A stretch of DNA of 64,000 nt from positions 3,534,001 to 3,598,000 of the forward strand of contig NZ_CP108458.1 in the NCBI RefSeq assembly GCF_036242395.1. Reading direction: 5' to 3'. Below are positions 27,561 to 36,391 of the stretch, piece after piece (within the stretch, counting starts at the first letter, position 1; the number at the start of each line of letters is the position of its first letter). This stretch comes from Kitasatospora sp. NBC_01266 (lineage in GTDB: Bacteria > Actinomycetota > Actinomycetes > Streptomycetales > Streptomycetaceae). The position numbers and the translations under genes are program-made. The notes beneath the pieces were generated by a model. That model had not been told where the DNA came from, ran no database searches, and was given only the letters and a program-made list of their open reading frames with translations.

Positions 27561-28550
27561 ATGGAGGAACGCCGGAGCACCGAACACGTCCCGTCCGCGG
27601 CCAAGGGGTTGGCGGATCCGGCGGCCGCGCGGCGGCGGGCCGAGCGGCGGGCGGCGCGGGTCGCGGACGGCGCGCGGGAGCTGCGGCTGCGGCTGGCCGA
27701 CCGGGTGCGCCGGGGGCTGGCCGACCCGGGCACGGCCGGCGGGTGGGACGAGGTCGCGGCCCGGATGGTGGACGCCCAGGCACCCGGACTGGCCGGCCGG
27801 GTCAGGGAGTTGGCCACCCTACCGGCCGATGACCAGCTGGCCGACCACGCGCTGCTCGACCTGCTCGCCGCCGCCTACCTGCGGGTCGACGAGCTGCCCG
27901 CGCCACTGGCCGCCACCGTGCGGGCCCGGGTCGGCTTCAGCATCGACAGCGCCGAGTTGCTGGCCGGCCCCACCGTGCGCGACCGCTGGCTGGCGCTGGG
28001 CTGCCGGGAGCGCGCCGAGGGGCCGCTGACCAGCCGCCGGCTCTGGCTGCGGGGTGAGCGCAGCGGCCGCCAGGCGCTGCTGCTCGGCTACGACCGCCCG
28101 GGGCAACCGGCCGAACTCCCGCTGCCCGTCGGTCACTCGGTCGACGCCGAGCTGGCCTTCCACCCCGGCGTCCACCCGCTGCGCGCCGTCCTCGGCGTCC
28201 GGCACGGCACCCCCGCGCCGGCGGCCGGCGCACCGCGCGGCCTGACCGTCACCGAGGCGACGGCTGCCTACGGCGAGGCGGTCGCCGAGGATCCGTGGAC
28301 ACCGGCCTGGCCGGTGCCGCTGGCCGAGGTGGTCCCGGTCCAGGGCCCCGAGGGCTGGCTGCTGACGGATGATCAGGGCGCGCTACCGCTGTGCGAGGTG
28401 GACGGCGCCGCGCTCTGGCGGCTGGTGGCCGTCGCCCAGGGCCGTCCGGTGACGGTCTTCGGCGAGTGCGGGCACCGCGGGTTCACCCCCGTCACGGTCT
28501 GGGACCAGGCCGGCCGGACGATCGAGCTGACGCTGCGAGGAGCGGGATGA
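27561..28550 (+). CDS. YehQ-like protein lacking its SWIM zinc finger
   Basis: 329 residues. The body (from AARRRAERRAARVADGARELRLRL, through WDEVAARMVDAQAPGLAGRV, to the end VTVFGECGHRGFTPVTVW) matches the C-terminal two-thirds of streptomycete SWIM zinc-finger proteins found beside this MoxR operon. Those proteins start with about 130 residues holding the CxCx(n)CxH SWIM motif, which is absent here. Nothing like it is readable in any frame of the 253-bp spacer upstream. The ATG has no Shine-Dalgarno sequence; a TACGTT hexamer 6 nt before it could be a -10 for a leaderless mRNA. The stop overlaps the DUF5691 ATG (ATGA). A nucleic-acid-binding role expected from SWIM is probably lost; the rest may still serve as a scaffold. 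Confidence 0.78.
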   Translation: MEERRSTEHVPSAAKGLADPAAARRRAERRAARVADGARELRLRLADRVRRGLADPGTAGGWDEVAARMVDAQAPGLAGRVRELATLPADDQLADHALLDLLAAAYLRVDELPAPLAATVRARVGFSIDSAELLAGPTVRDRWLALGCRERAEGPLTSRRLWLRGERSGRQALLLGYDRPGQPAELPLPVGHSVDAELAFHPGVHPLRAVLGVRHGTPAPAAGAPRGLTVTEATAAYGEAVAEDPWTPAWPVPLAEVVPVQGPEGWLLTDDQGALPLCEVDGAALWRLVAVAQGRPVTVFGECGHRGFTPVTVWDQAGRTIELTLRGAG

Positions 28551-30121
28551 CCGGCGACTACTGGGCCGAACTGCGGAGCACCGCGCTGCTCGGCACCGAC
28601 CGGCGCCCGCTGCCCGAACCGAGCGGCCCGCCCGCGCTGCTGGCCGCCGTCGCCACCGTCGACCGCGGCGACCCGGCCACCGCGCTGCTGGAGCTGGCCG
28701 CGCTGGCCGCCGTGCGGCGCCGCGCCGGGCTGCTCCCGCGGCCCGCCGTGCGGCCCGACCAGCCGCCGCCGCTGGACGAGCGCCCCGAGCTGCCCGAGCC
28801 CGCCACCCGCCGCCTGACCGCGCTGCTGGCCGGACGGACCACCGGCGCCGCCGCCCTGGCCAACCTCACCGAACTGCTGCCGCAGTGGCTGGCCGCCGCC
28901 CGCGAGCGCGGCTACCGCCCGCCCGCCGCCCAGCTGCCGGCCCTGCTGGAGGCCGGCCGGAGCCGCAGCGAGCTGCGCGGGGACGTGGCGGCCCTGGCCG
29001 GCCCGTTCGGCTGCCGGCTGGCCGAGCAGAACCCGGACTGGCGCTACCTGCTGCGCACCCCGGGCGCGGACGGACCGACCGAGGCGGCCCGGATCTGGCA
29101 GGAGGGGCTGTTCGCCGAACGGGTCACCTATCTGACCAGGCTGCGCCGAGTCGACCCGGCCGCCGCGCTCGCGCTGCTCGCCGGGACCTGGCCGGCCGAG
29201 CGGGCCGAGGACCGGCTGCTCTTCCTGGACGCCCTGCAGGAGCGGCTGGGCCCGGCCGACGAGCCGTTCCTGGAGGCCGCCCTGGGCGACCGCAGCAAGA
29301 ACGTCCGCGCCACCGCGGCCGAACTGCTCTCCACGCTGCCCGGCTCCGCGCTCGGCCGCCGGATGGCGCAGCGCGCGCTGGCCGCCGTGCGCCTCACCCC
29401 GGACGGCGCGCTGCTGATCGAGCCGCCCACCGGCTGCGACGCACGGATGCAGCGGGACGGGATACCGCCCAGCTCACCCACCGGGCGCGGCGAACAGGCC
29501 TGGTGGCTGGGCGAGATCCTGGCCGCCACCCCGCTGGCCACCTGGACCACGGCCTTCGGCCGCACTCCCGCCCAGTTGCTCGCACTGCCGGTGATCGACA
29601 CCGCCACCGGGAGCGACCTGTGGCGGGACGAGCTGCGCGAGGCCTGGGCGCGGGCCGCCGTCCGCCAGAGCGACGCCGACTGGGCCCGGGTACTGCTCGG
29701 CCCGGCCCCGCGCCGGGCCGGGGCCGCCGGGGTGGCCGGCGCGCCGGCCAGGCTGCTCGCGGTGCTGCCCCCGGCCGAGCGGGCCGCCTGGACGGCCGCC
29801 TTCCTGCGCGTCAACGGACCCGGCGACGCCTTTCAGCTGCTCGGCGCCTGCGCCACCCCGTGGACCCCGCCGCTCAGCACCGCCGTGGTGGCCGCGCTGG
29901 AGCGGGCCGCGGCGGCCGGCTCGTATCCGTGGAACCACAGCGGGGTGCTGGGCCTGACCGAGCGTTCGCTGGCGTCCGCCACCGCACCCGCGGTGGCGGC
30001 GCTGGCGGCCGACGCGGTGCCGGACACCGCGTGGGCCGAGACCTTCGGCCGGCTGGCCGGCACCCTGCGCTTCCGCGCGGCGATGCTGGCCGAACTCGAC
30101 CCCGAAGGGCAGCGGGGCTGA
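28547..30121 (+). CDS. DUF5691 family protein
   Basis: 524 residues starting MTGDYWAELRSTALLGTDRRP, the standard opening of DUF5691 proteins. The protein is Leu/Ala/Arg-rich and helical; segments such as LEAALGDRSKNVRATAAELLSTLPGS look like HEAT-type repeats. Function is unknown. The family accompanies SWIM/MoxR/VWA clusters in actinobacteria. The ATG at 28547 overlaps the upstream stop by 4 nt. Its TGA lies inside a palindrome shared with the converging icmB stop. Confidence 0.85.
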   Translation: MTGDYWAELRSTALLGTDRRPLPEPSGPPALLAAVATVDRGDPATALLELAALAAVRRRAGLLPRPAVRPDQPPPLDERPELPEPATRRLTALLAGRTTGAAALANLTELLPQWLAAARERGYRPPAAQLPALLEAGRSRSELRGDVAALAGPFGCRLAEQNPDWRYLLRTPGADGPTEAARIWQEGLFAERVTYLTRLRRVDPAAALALLAGTWPAERAEDRLLFLDALQERLGPADEPFLEAALGDRSKNVRATAAELLSTLPGSALGRRMAQRALAAVRLTPDGALLIEPPTGCDARMQRDGIPPSSPTGRGEQAWWLGEILAATPLATWTTAFGRTPAQLLALPVIDTATGSDLWRDELREAWARAAVRQSDADWARVLLGPAPRRAGAAGVAGAPARLLAVLPPAERAAWTAAFLRVNGPGDAFQLLGACATPWTPPLSTAVVAALERAAAAGSYPWNHSGVLGLTERSLASATAPAVAALAADAVPDTAWAETFGRLAGTLRFRAAMLAELDPEGQRG

Positions 30122-30134
30122 GCCGGGCTCAGCC
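30116..30134. terminator. Palindrome spanning both stop codons of DUF5691 and icmB
   Basis: GGCTGAGCC (30116-30124), one G, and GGCTCAGCC (30126-30134) form a 19-bp palindrome. Each arm holds one stop codon: TGA 30119-30121 on plus, and 30131-30129 on minus. With a minimal loop the stem is about 8 bp. It could act as a compact shared terminator. Confidence 0.55.
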
Positions 30135-30536
30135 GGCCGCGCGCAGGTTGGCCTCGACCCAGGCCACCACGGCGCTGGTGGGCGTGCCGGGGGTGAAGAT
30201 GTCGGCCACGCCCATCGCCTTGAGCTCGGCGATGTCCTCGGCCGGAACGATGCCGCCGCAGAACACCTTGATGTCCGCCGCGTCCCGCTCCTTGAGCAGC
30301 TCGATAACCCGGGCGCACAGCGTCATGTGCGCGCCGGAGAGGATCGACAGGCCGATGCCGTCCGCGTCCTCCTGGATCGCGGTGTCGACCACCTGCTCGG
30401 GCGTCTGGTGCAGGCCCGTGTAGATCACCTCCATGCCGGCGTCGCGCAGCGCACGCGCGATCACCTTGGCGCCGCGGTCGTGGCCGTCGAGCCCCGGCTT
30501 GGCGACCACCACCCGGATCGGGCCTGACACACCCAT
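30129..30536 (-). CDS. icmB: Acyl-CoA mutase small (cobalamin-binding) subunit, isobutyryl-CoA mutase type
   Basis: 135 residues from ATG 30536 (GGAGG 5 nt upstream), the length of known IcmB proteins. The B12-binding signature is complete: DGHDRG with the cobalt-ligand His19, SILSGAH, and FCGGIVP. IcmB pairs with the large subunit IcmA to interconvert isobutyryl- and n-butyryl-CoA; in streptomycetes icmA lies elsewhere, so a lone small subunit is normal. The sequence ([20 protein letters not shown]) closely follows the S. cinnamonensis protein as I remember it. A role with another mutase large subunit cannot be excluded. Confidence 0.9.
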   Translation of the reverse strand: MGVSGPIRVVVAKPGLDGHDRGAKVIARALRDAGMEVIYTGLHQTPEQVVDTAIQEDADGIGLSILSGAHMTLCARVIELLKERDAADIKVFCGGIVPAEDIAELKAMGVADIFTPGTPTSAVVAWVEANLRAAG

Positions 30537-30602
30537 CACTGCCTCCACGTTAACCAGCACTAACTGCCTGAGGGGAGGTTAGCGCGACAGCCGTTCGAGC
30601 GG

Positions 30603-33218
30603 CTACAACTTCTCGACCGGGGCGTAGCGGAGCAGCAACTGCTTACGCCCGGCGGAGCCGAAGTCGACCGTCGCCTTCGCCCGGTCGCCCACACCCTCGA
30701 CCGCGGCCACCGTACCGAGCCCGAAGGTGTCGTGGCTGACCCGGTCGCCGACCGCGAGCGCGACCACCTCGCGCTCGGCCACCTTGCGCGCCGACTTGCC
30801 CCAGCCGGCCTTCGGCGAGGCCGAGCCGGCCCCCGAACCGTAGCCGGCACCCGAGCCGGCCCCGCCCGAGCCGCGCGAGCCACCCGTCGCCAGCCCGCGC
30901 GAGGGCGGCACGGCGGCGGCGCCGGTGCGCTTCCACTCGACCAGCTCGCCCGGGATCTCCTCCAGGAAGCGGGAGGCCGGGTTGTAGGCCGGCTGCCCCC
31001 AGGCGCTGCGCAGCACGCTGCGGGTCAGGTAGAGCCGCTGCCGGGCCCGGGTCAGGCCGACGTACGCCAGCCGGCGCTCCTCCTCCAGCTCCTTGACCTG
31101 GCTGAGCGCCCGCATGTGCGGGAAGATCCCGTCCTCCATACCGGTCAGGAAGACCACCGGGAACTCCAGGCCCTTGGCGGTGTGCAAGGTCATCATCGTG
31201 ATGACGCCCGCGCCCTCCTCGTCGTCCGGGATCTGGTCGGAGTCGGCGACCAGCGCGACCCGCTCCAGGAAGTCGGCCAGCGAGCCGACCGGCGGCGCGC
31301 CGTCCTCGCCCGCGTCCGGCCGCTCGCCGGGGTCCTGCTCGTACTCCAGGGCCACCGAGGCGAGCTCCTGGAGGTTCTCCACCCGGGTCTCGTCCTGCGG
31401 GTCGGTGGAGGACTGCAGCTCGGCCAGGTACCCGGTCTCCTCCAGGACGGCCTCCAGCACGGCGGCCGGCCCGGCCCCCGACTCGACCACCTGGCGCAGC
31501 GAGGCCAGCAGCTCGTTGAACTTGCGAACCGCGTTGGCCGAGCGCGCGGCCATCCCGTACGCCTCGTCCACCCGCAGCAGCGCCTGGGCGAAGGAGATCC
31601 GCTCGCGGGCGGCGAGGGCCTCGATCATCGCCTCGGCCCGGTCGCCGATGCCGCGCTTGGGCACGTTGAGGATCCGGCGCAGCGGCACGGTGTCCTCGGG
31701 GTTGGAGAGCACCCGCAGGTAGGCCAGCACGTCGCGGACCTCCTTGCGCTCGTAGAAGCGCACCCCGCCGACCACCTTGTACGGCAGGCCGACCCGGATG
31801 AACACCTCCTCGAAGACCCGGGACTGCGCGTTGGTCCGGTAGAAGATCGCCACGTCGCCGGGCTTGGCGTCGCCCGCGTCGGTGAGCCGGTCGATCTCCT
31901 CGGCGATGAACTGCGCCTCGCCGTGCTCGTCGTCGGCGACGTAGCCGACCACCTTCTCGCCGTGCTCGCCGGCGGTCCAGAGCTTCTTCTCGCGGCGGCT
32001 GGTGTTGCGCTCGATGACCGCGTTGGCGGCGCTCAGGATGGTCTGGGTGGAGCGGTAGTTCTGCTCCAGCAGGATCGTGGTCGCGCTGGGGTAGTCCTCC
32101 TCGAACTGGAGGATGTTGCGGATGGTGGCGCCGCGGAAGGCGTAGATCGACTGGTCCGCGTCACCCACCACGCAGAGCTCGGCGGGCTCGAGGCCGACCA
32201 GGCCGGCCGCCGCCGGGTTGACCAGGTCGCCGTCCACCGTGCGCTTGGGCACCGAGCCGGCCGCGCCGCCGGTCAGCTCGCGCACCAGCATGTACTGGGC
32301 GTGGTTGGTGTCCTGGTACTCGTCGACCAGGATGTGCCGGAAGCGTCGCCGGTAGTGCTCGGCCGCGTCCGGGAAGGCCTGCAGCAGGTTGACCGTGGTC
32401 ATGATGATGTCGTCGAAGTCCAGCGCGTTGGCCTCGCGCAGCCGGCGCTGGTAGAGCGCGTAGGCCTCGGCGAGCTTGCGCTCCAGCGGGTTGGCCGCCT
32501 GCGCCGCGTAGGTCTCCTCGTCGATCAGCTCGTTCTTGAGGTTGGAGACCTTGCTGGTGAAGGACTTCGGCGGGAACTGCTTGGGGTCCAGGTCCAGATC
32601 GCGGCAGACCAGGGCCATCAGGCGCTGCGAGTCCGCCGAGTCGTAGATCGAGAAGCTGGAGGTGAAGCCGAGCCGCTTGCTCTCCCGGCGCAGGATCCGC
32701 ACGCAGGCGCTGTGGAAGGTGGAGACCCACATCGCCCGGGCCCGCGGCCCGACCAGCTGCTCGACGCGCTCGCGCATCTCGCCGGCCGCCTTGTTGGTGA
32801 AGGTGATCGCCAGGATCTCGCCGGGCTGCACGCCCCGGGCGCCCAGCAGGTAGGCGATCCGGTGGGTCAGCACCCGGGTCTTGCCGGACCCGGCGCCGGC
32901 CACGATCAGCAGCGGCGACCCGGCGTGCAGCACGGCCTCGCGCTGCGGGTCGTTCATGCCCTCGAGCAGCTGGGCCGGGTCGGCCACGGTGCGGTGCGCG
33001 CCGTTGCGGTAGTAGGCGTCGCGCTCGGCCTGCGCGGCGTAGTCGGTGCGGAAGAGATCCGCCGGGATCTCCTCGTCCGGGTGGTCGCCCTCGTCGTGGC
33101 CGTAGTAGCCCTCCGGTGGGGGCTCCTCGGCGAAGTCGACGGGCAGCGCGTCGGCGGCGGGCTTCGCCTGGAAGGACTCGAAGCCGGGCAGCGGGAGGTC
33201 GTCAAAGAGGCTACTCAT
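30603..33218 (-). CDS. pcrA: ATP-dependent DNA helicase PcrA/UvrD
   Basis: 871 residues, superfamily 1A 3'-5' helicase acting in nucleotide excision repair and in clearing replication blocks. Walker A GAGSGKT is at 108-114. Other motifs follow in order: Ia (ITFTNKAAGEMRER), II (ILVDEYQDTN), III (GDADQSIYAFRGA), IV (EQNYRST), V (TLHTAKGLEFPVVF) and VI (YVGLTRARQRLYLT). An acidic N-terminal extension of about 85 residues and a Gly/Ser linker (about 770-800) precede a C-terminal Tudor-like domain (VGDRVSHDTFGLGTVAAVEG), typical of PcrA and used for RNA polymerase contact. Confidence 0.97.
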   Translation of the reverse strand: MSSLFDDLPLPGFESFQAKPAADALPVDFAEEPPPEGYYGHDEGDHPDEEIPADLFRTDYAAQAERDAYYRNGAHRTVADPAQLLEGMNDPQREAVLHAGSPLLIVAGAGSGKTRVLTHRIAYLLGARGVQPGEILAITFTNKAAGEMRERVEQLVGPRARAMWVSTFHSACVRILRRESKRLGFTSSFSIYDSADSQRLMALVCRDLDLDPKQFPPKSFTSKVSNLKNELIDEETYAAQAANPLERKLAEAYALYQRRLREANALDFDDIIMTTVNLLQAFPDAAEHYRRRFRHILVDEYQDTNHAQYMLVRELTGGAAGSVPKRTVDGDLVNPAAAGLVGLEPAELCVVGDADQSIYAFRGATIRNILQFEEDYPSATTILLEQNYRSTQTILSAANAVIERNTSRREKKLWTAGEHGEKVVGYVADDEHGEAQFIAEEIDRLTDAGDAKPGDVAIFYRTNAQSRVFEEVFIRVGLPYKVVGGVRFYERKEVRDVLAYLRVLSNPEDTVPLRRILNVPKRGIGDRAEAMIEALAARERISFAQALLRVDEAYGMAARSANAVRKFNELLASLRQVVESGAGPAAVLEAVLEETGYLAELQSSTDPQDETRVENLQELASVALEYEQDPGERPDAGEDGAPPVGSLADFLERVALVADSDQIPDDEEGAGVITMMTLHTAKGLEFPVVFLTGMEDGIFPHMRALSQVKELEEERRLAYVGLTRARQRLYLTRSVLRSAWGQPAYNPASRFLEEIPGELVEWKRTGAAAVPPSRGLATGGSRGSGGAGSGAGYGSGAGSASPKAGWGKSARKVAEREVVALAVGDRVSHDTFGLGTVAAVEGVGDRAKATVDFGSAGRKQLLLRYAPVEKL

Positions 33219-33283
33219 GGCTCTGTGAGTCTATGACCCGGGACCGACAGAACCGACTGGCCCGGGTGATCCGAGGAGCGGGC

Positions 33284-34831
33284 CTACGCCGCGACGGGCT
33301 TGCGCTCCAGCAGGGAGACGACCAGTCCGCGGGCCGCCGTGTCGATCCGCACCGCGGTGAACTCGGTCTCCAGCACCTGGGCCTGGGCCTGCGGGATCGC
33401 CTGGTAGGGATCACGGGCCCCGCCGTAGGTGAGCACCCAGATCCGCTGGAAGCCCTCGGCGCAGACGTCCGGCCGGCTGCAGTCCACCGGATAGAGATCG
33501 TCCGCCTGGGCGGCCGTCCTGGCCTGGAAGACGTCGGTGGGCCGGACGTTCTTCGGCAGGTAGAAGTCCATCGCGAAGTCGAGCATCATGAACTTCTTGT
33601 CGCCGCGGACCGGGACGATCCCGTCGCCCGGCCGGTAGCCGTCGGCCACGATCCGGGCGGCGGCCTTCTCGTCGGTCCACTCCTTGATGTCGGGCATCCG
33701 GATGTCGTACTGGTTCTGCACGCCCAGCAGCGCGGTGGCGACCAGGCCGAGCGGGATCAGCGCCCGGGGGCGCAGCGCGGTCAGTCCGCCGGCCGCGAGC
33801 ACGGCCCAGGCCGGCACGGTGAAGAGCAGGTAGCGGTCGAGGAAGTAGGAGACGCTGCCCTGCGAGATGATCCAGACCAGCAGGATCGGCAGCGCCGCGA
33901 TCAGCCCGATCTCCACCGCCCGCCGGCGGCCGCGCGGCCACGCGGCCGGCAGCACGCAGAGCGCGATCACGCAGCCGCTCACCAGCGGTGAGGCGAACAG
34001 GTTCTGCCAGAGATCGACGAAGGTCTGCAGATCCGGCGTGGGCAGCCAGGAGATCTGCCGCTGCACCTGCCGCTGACCGAGCAGCACCAGCGGGATCACC
34101 GGCAGCATGGCCACCATGACCGCCGCCGCGTGGCCGAGCGGCAGCCGGGCCCCGCGCTCGCGCCGCCACCGCATCACGACGACCACGGCGTGCGGTACCA
34201 GCACGACCAGCGAGACCATGTGGAACAGCCCGGCCAGCGCGATGCTCAGCGAGTACGGCAGCCAGCGCCGCACCGTCGGCCGCTCCAGCGCCCGCAGCAG
34301 CAGCCAGTTCGCCGCGGCGACCGCGAGCACCACGAAGGCGTACGAGCGGGCCTCCTGGGCGTACCTCGACACGCTGGGGAAGACCGCGAACAGCAGGCCC
34401 GCCGCCAGGCCGGCCCGCGCCCCGAAGACCTTGCGCCCGGTCAGCACCACGAAGACCGACGCGGCGGTCATCGCGAGGGCCGTGGGAAGCCGGAAGACGG
34501 TCGCCGAGTACCCGAACGCGGATACCCAGAAGTGCATCAGCAGGTAGTAGAGCCCGGAGACCGCGTCCACGTGCTGGAGCATGGCCCACAGCTGACCGGT
34601 GCTGCGGGTGGCCGCGGTCCAGGTCGCCAGTTCGTCGCGCCACACCTCCGGGCGGGAGCTGTCGCGCAGGCCGACGGCGAGGGTGATCAGCGCCGGCCAG
34701 CACCAGCTGGTGCTGGCGAGCAGCCGTCTCCAGCGTTCGTCAGGTCGCCATGACCGCCTCCTGGCGGGCGCCACGCCGCCGGGTACTGCCGTCATCGAAT
34801 CGGTGGTGCCCACATCAGCGCTGGTGCTCAT
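33284..34831 (-). CDS. Membrane-embedded glycosyltransferase (ArnT/PMT-like, GT-C fold)
   Basis: About 515 residues from ATG 34831 (AAGGGA 9 nt upstream); an in-frame ATG at 34861 lacks a site. Around ten or more hydrophobic segments are visible. The first external loop after the first membrane segment has the acidic catalytic region expected of GT-C enzymes (SRPEVWRDELATWTAATRS), and an ARSYAF segment follows (ArnT/PMT family, glycosyltransferase family 39-like). Substrate would be a polyprenyl-phosphate sugar transferred outside the membrane; donor and acceptor are unknown. A soluble extracytoplasmic C-terminal domain of about 130 residues has two Cys (DCSRPDVCAEG). First of four linked surface-polymer genes. 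Confidence 0.85.
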   Translation of the reverse strand: MSTSADVGTTDSMTAVPGGVAPARRRSWRPDERWRRLLASTSWCWPALITLAVGLRDSSRPEVWRDELATWTAATRSTGQLWAMLQHVDAVSGLYYLLMHFWVSAFGYSATVFRLPTALAMTAASVFVVLTGRKVFGARAGLAAGLLFAVFPSVSRYAQEARSYAFVVLAVAAANWLLLRALERPTVRRWLPYSLSIALAGLFHMVSLVVLVPHAVVVVMRWRRERGARLPLGHAAAVMVAMLPVIPLVLLGQRQVQRQISWLPTPDLQTFVDLWQNLFASPLVSGCVIALCVLPAAWPRGRRRAVEIGLIAALPILLVWIISQGSVSYFLDRYLLFTVPAWAVLAAGGLTALRPRALIPLGLVATALLGVQNQYDIRMPDIKEWTDEKAAARIVADGYRPGDGIVPVRGDKKFMMLDFAMDFYLPKNVRPTDVFQARTAAQADDLYPVDCSRPDVCAEGFQRIWVLTYGGARDPYQAIPQAQAQVLETEFTAVRIDTAARGLVVSLLERKPVAA

Positions 34832-34901
34832 TTGCTCAGGTCCCTTAACCACGTTGCTCATGACCGTGCTTGACCAGACGGTGCCGTGCCCGACCGGACG
34901 G

Positions 34902-36173
34902 TCACGGCGAGTTGGTGTAGACGAAGGCGAGGTACCCGCCGAAAAGTCCCGAGGTGACCGCCGCGAAGGTCATGACGGTCGCCACCGCGCCCTTGGTCCG
35001 CACCCGGGCAAGCGCGCCGGCCAGCGGGAAGAGCAGGGCGAACGCCGGGATCAGGAAGCGTGCCCGCGAGTTGAAGTAGGACGCGTCGCCCAGCGCCAGC
35101 AGCAGGACGAGTCCGCTCAGCGCCACCAGCACGACCGGCTGCCGCTGCAGGATCGACAGGACGAAGAGCATCACCGAGGCCACCAGGGTGATCGCCACCA
35201 CCACGTCGGACATCCAGAGCGTGTTGCTGGTCCCCAGGATGTCCCGGAACGAGTGCACGGTGGAGCGGCCGAAGTCGAACTGCGACTGCCACGCCTCCTG
35301 CACCTTGAAGTAGCCGGTCAGGCTGTGCTTCTGCACGCCGACCCAGAGGACGAAGCCGACGAAGCCGAGCGGGGCGATCAGCCCGCCGACGACCGGGCGC
35401 CACCAGGCGACCCGCTCCTCCGAGGGCATCGTGCCGCGCCGGGTCCGCCACCACTGCGACACCAGCGCGAGCGCGGCACCGAGGCAGACCGCGCCCGCGA
35501 CCGCGACCGCGGTCGGCCGGGTGAGGCCCGCCAGCGTGCTGAGCAGACCGGCCACGATCCACCGCCGCCTGACCGCCGCGTACATCGCCCAGGCGGTGAA
35601 GGCGGTGAACATCAGCTCCGAGTAGGCCAGGCTCTCGACCACGGAGTAGGGCGTGACCCCCCAGAGCACCGCCGCGATGGTGCCGACCCGGCGCCCGTAC
35701 AGGTGGCTGCCGACCGCGAAGATCCCCCAGGCCGCCACCAGCGAGGCGAACCAGGCCACCAGCAGCGCGGCCTGGCTGATCGACAGCGGCAGCAGCAGGT
35801 GGCCCGCCCTGATCAGCAGCGGGTAGCTCGGGAAGAACGCGTAGGCCTGGTACGGACCGTGCGGCCCGGGCACCGGCACCGACCCGGCGTAGCCGTGCTG
35901 GGCGATGTCGGCGTACCAGTAGGCGTCCCACATGGTGCTGAGCCGGTGCAGGCCCGACTCGCCGTGCTTGTGGCGCCAGAGCAGCACGATGAGGACGCCG
36001 ATCGCCCGGACCGCCGCGTAGCCCAGCAGCGCCGGGCCGGCGTTGCGGCCCGAAGTCAGCAGCCGCGTCCGGTAGCCGCCGAACCCGCGCCCGACCCCCG
36101 CACCGCCCAGACGGTTCGCCCGGTGGGCCCCCGCACCTTCGTCAGCGTGCGGACCCGCAAGCTGGGTGGTCAC
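34902..36173 (-). CDS. PIG-V-like membrane glycosyltransferase (mannosyltransferase family)
   Basis: 423 residues from GTG 36173, with GGGAG 8 nt upstream. The frame is open much further upstream only because it shadows the next gene. The GT-C signature is MWDAYWYADIAQHGYAG near residue 75; with the following FFPSYPLLIR it matches bacterial relatives of GPI mannosyltransferase II (PIG-V). About ten membrane segments. It likely moves a sugar from a polyprenyl-phosphate donor to an external acceptor. It is 40 bp upstream of the ArnT-like gene on the same strand. Confidence 0.85.
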   Translation of the reverse strand: MTTQLAGPHADEGAGAHRANRLGGAGVGRGFGGYRTRLLTSGRNAGPALLGYAAVRAIGVLIVLLWRHKHGESGLHRLSTMWDAYWYADIAQHGYAGSVPVPGPHGPYQAYAFFPSYPLLIRAGHLLLPLSISQAALLVAWFASLVAAWGIFAVGSHLYGRRVGTIAAVLWGVTPYSVVESLAYSELMFTAFTAWAMYAAVRRRWIVAGLLSTLAGLTRPTAVAVAGAVCLGAALALVSQWWRTRRGTMPSEERVAWWRPVVGGLIAPLGFVGFVLWVGVQKHSLTGYFKVQEAWQSQFDFGRSTVHSFRDILGTSNTLWMSDVVVAITLVASVMLFVLSILQRQPVVLVALSGLVLLLALGDASYFNSRARFLIPAFALLFPLAGALARVRTKGAVATVMTFAAVTSGLFGGYLAFVYTNSP

Positions 36174-36391
36174 TGGCGAACTCCCGATGGTCGTGTGGAA
36201 GGGCCCCTCAGGCGCGGTCGACCGAGACGTCCGGTCCCGTGCGGGAGCCCGCATCAGTGTGGTCGGCGCACCGGGCCCGCCGGCGTCATCGGCGCCGCCG
36301 ACGGCCCTGCAACCGCGGCCCGGCGGGTCGCCCGTGGCCAGACACCATACCCGAGAACCCCTATGGTTCCAGGCGCAGCGCGCCACCCAAG

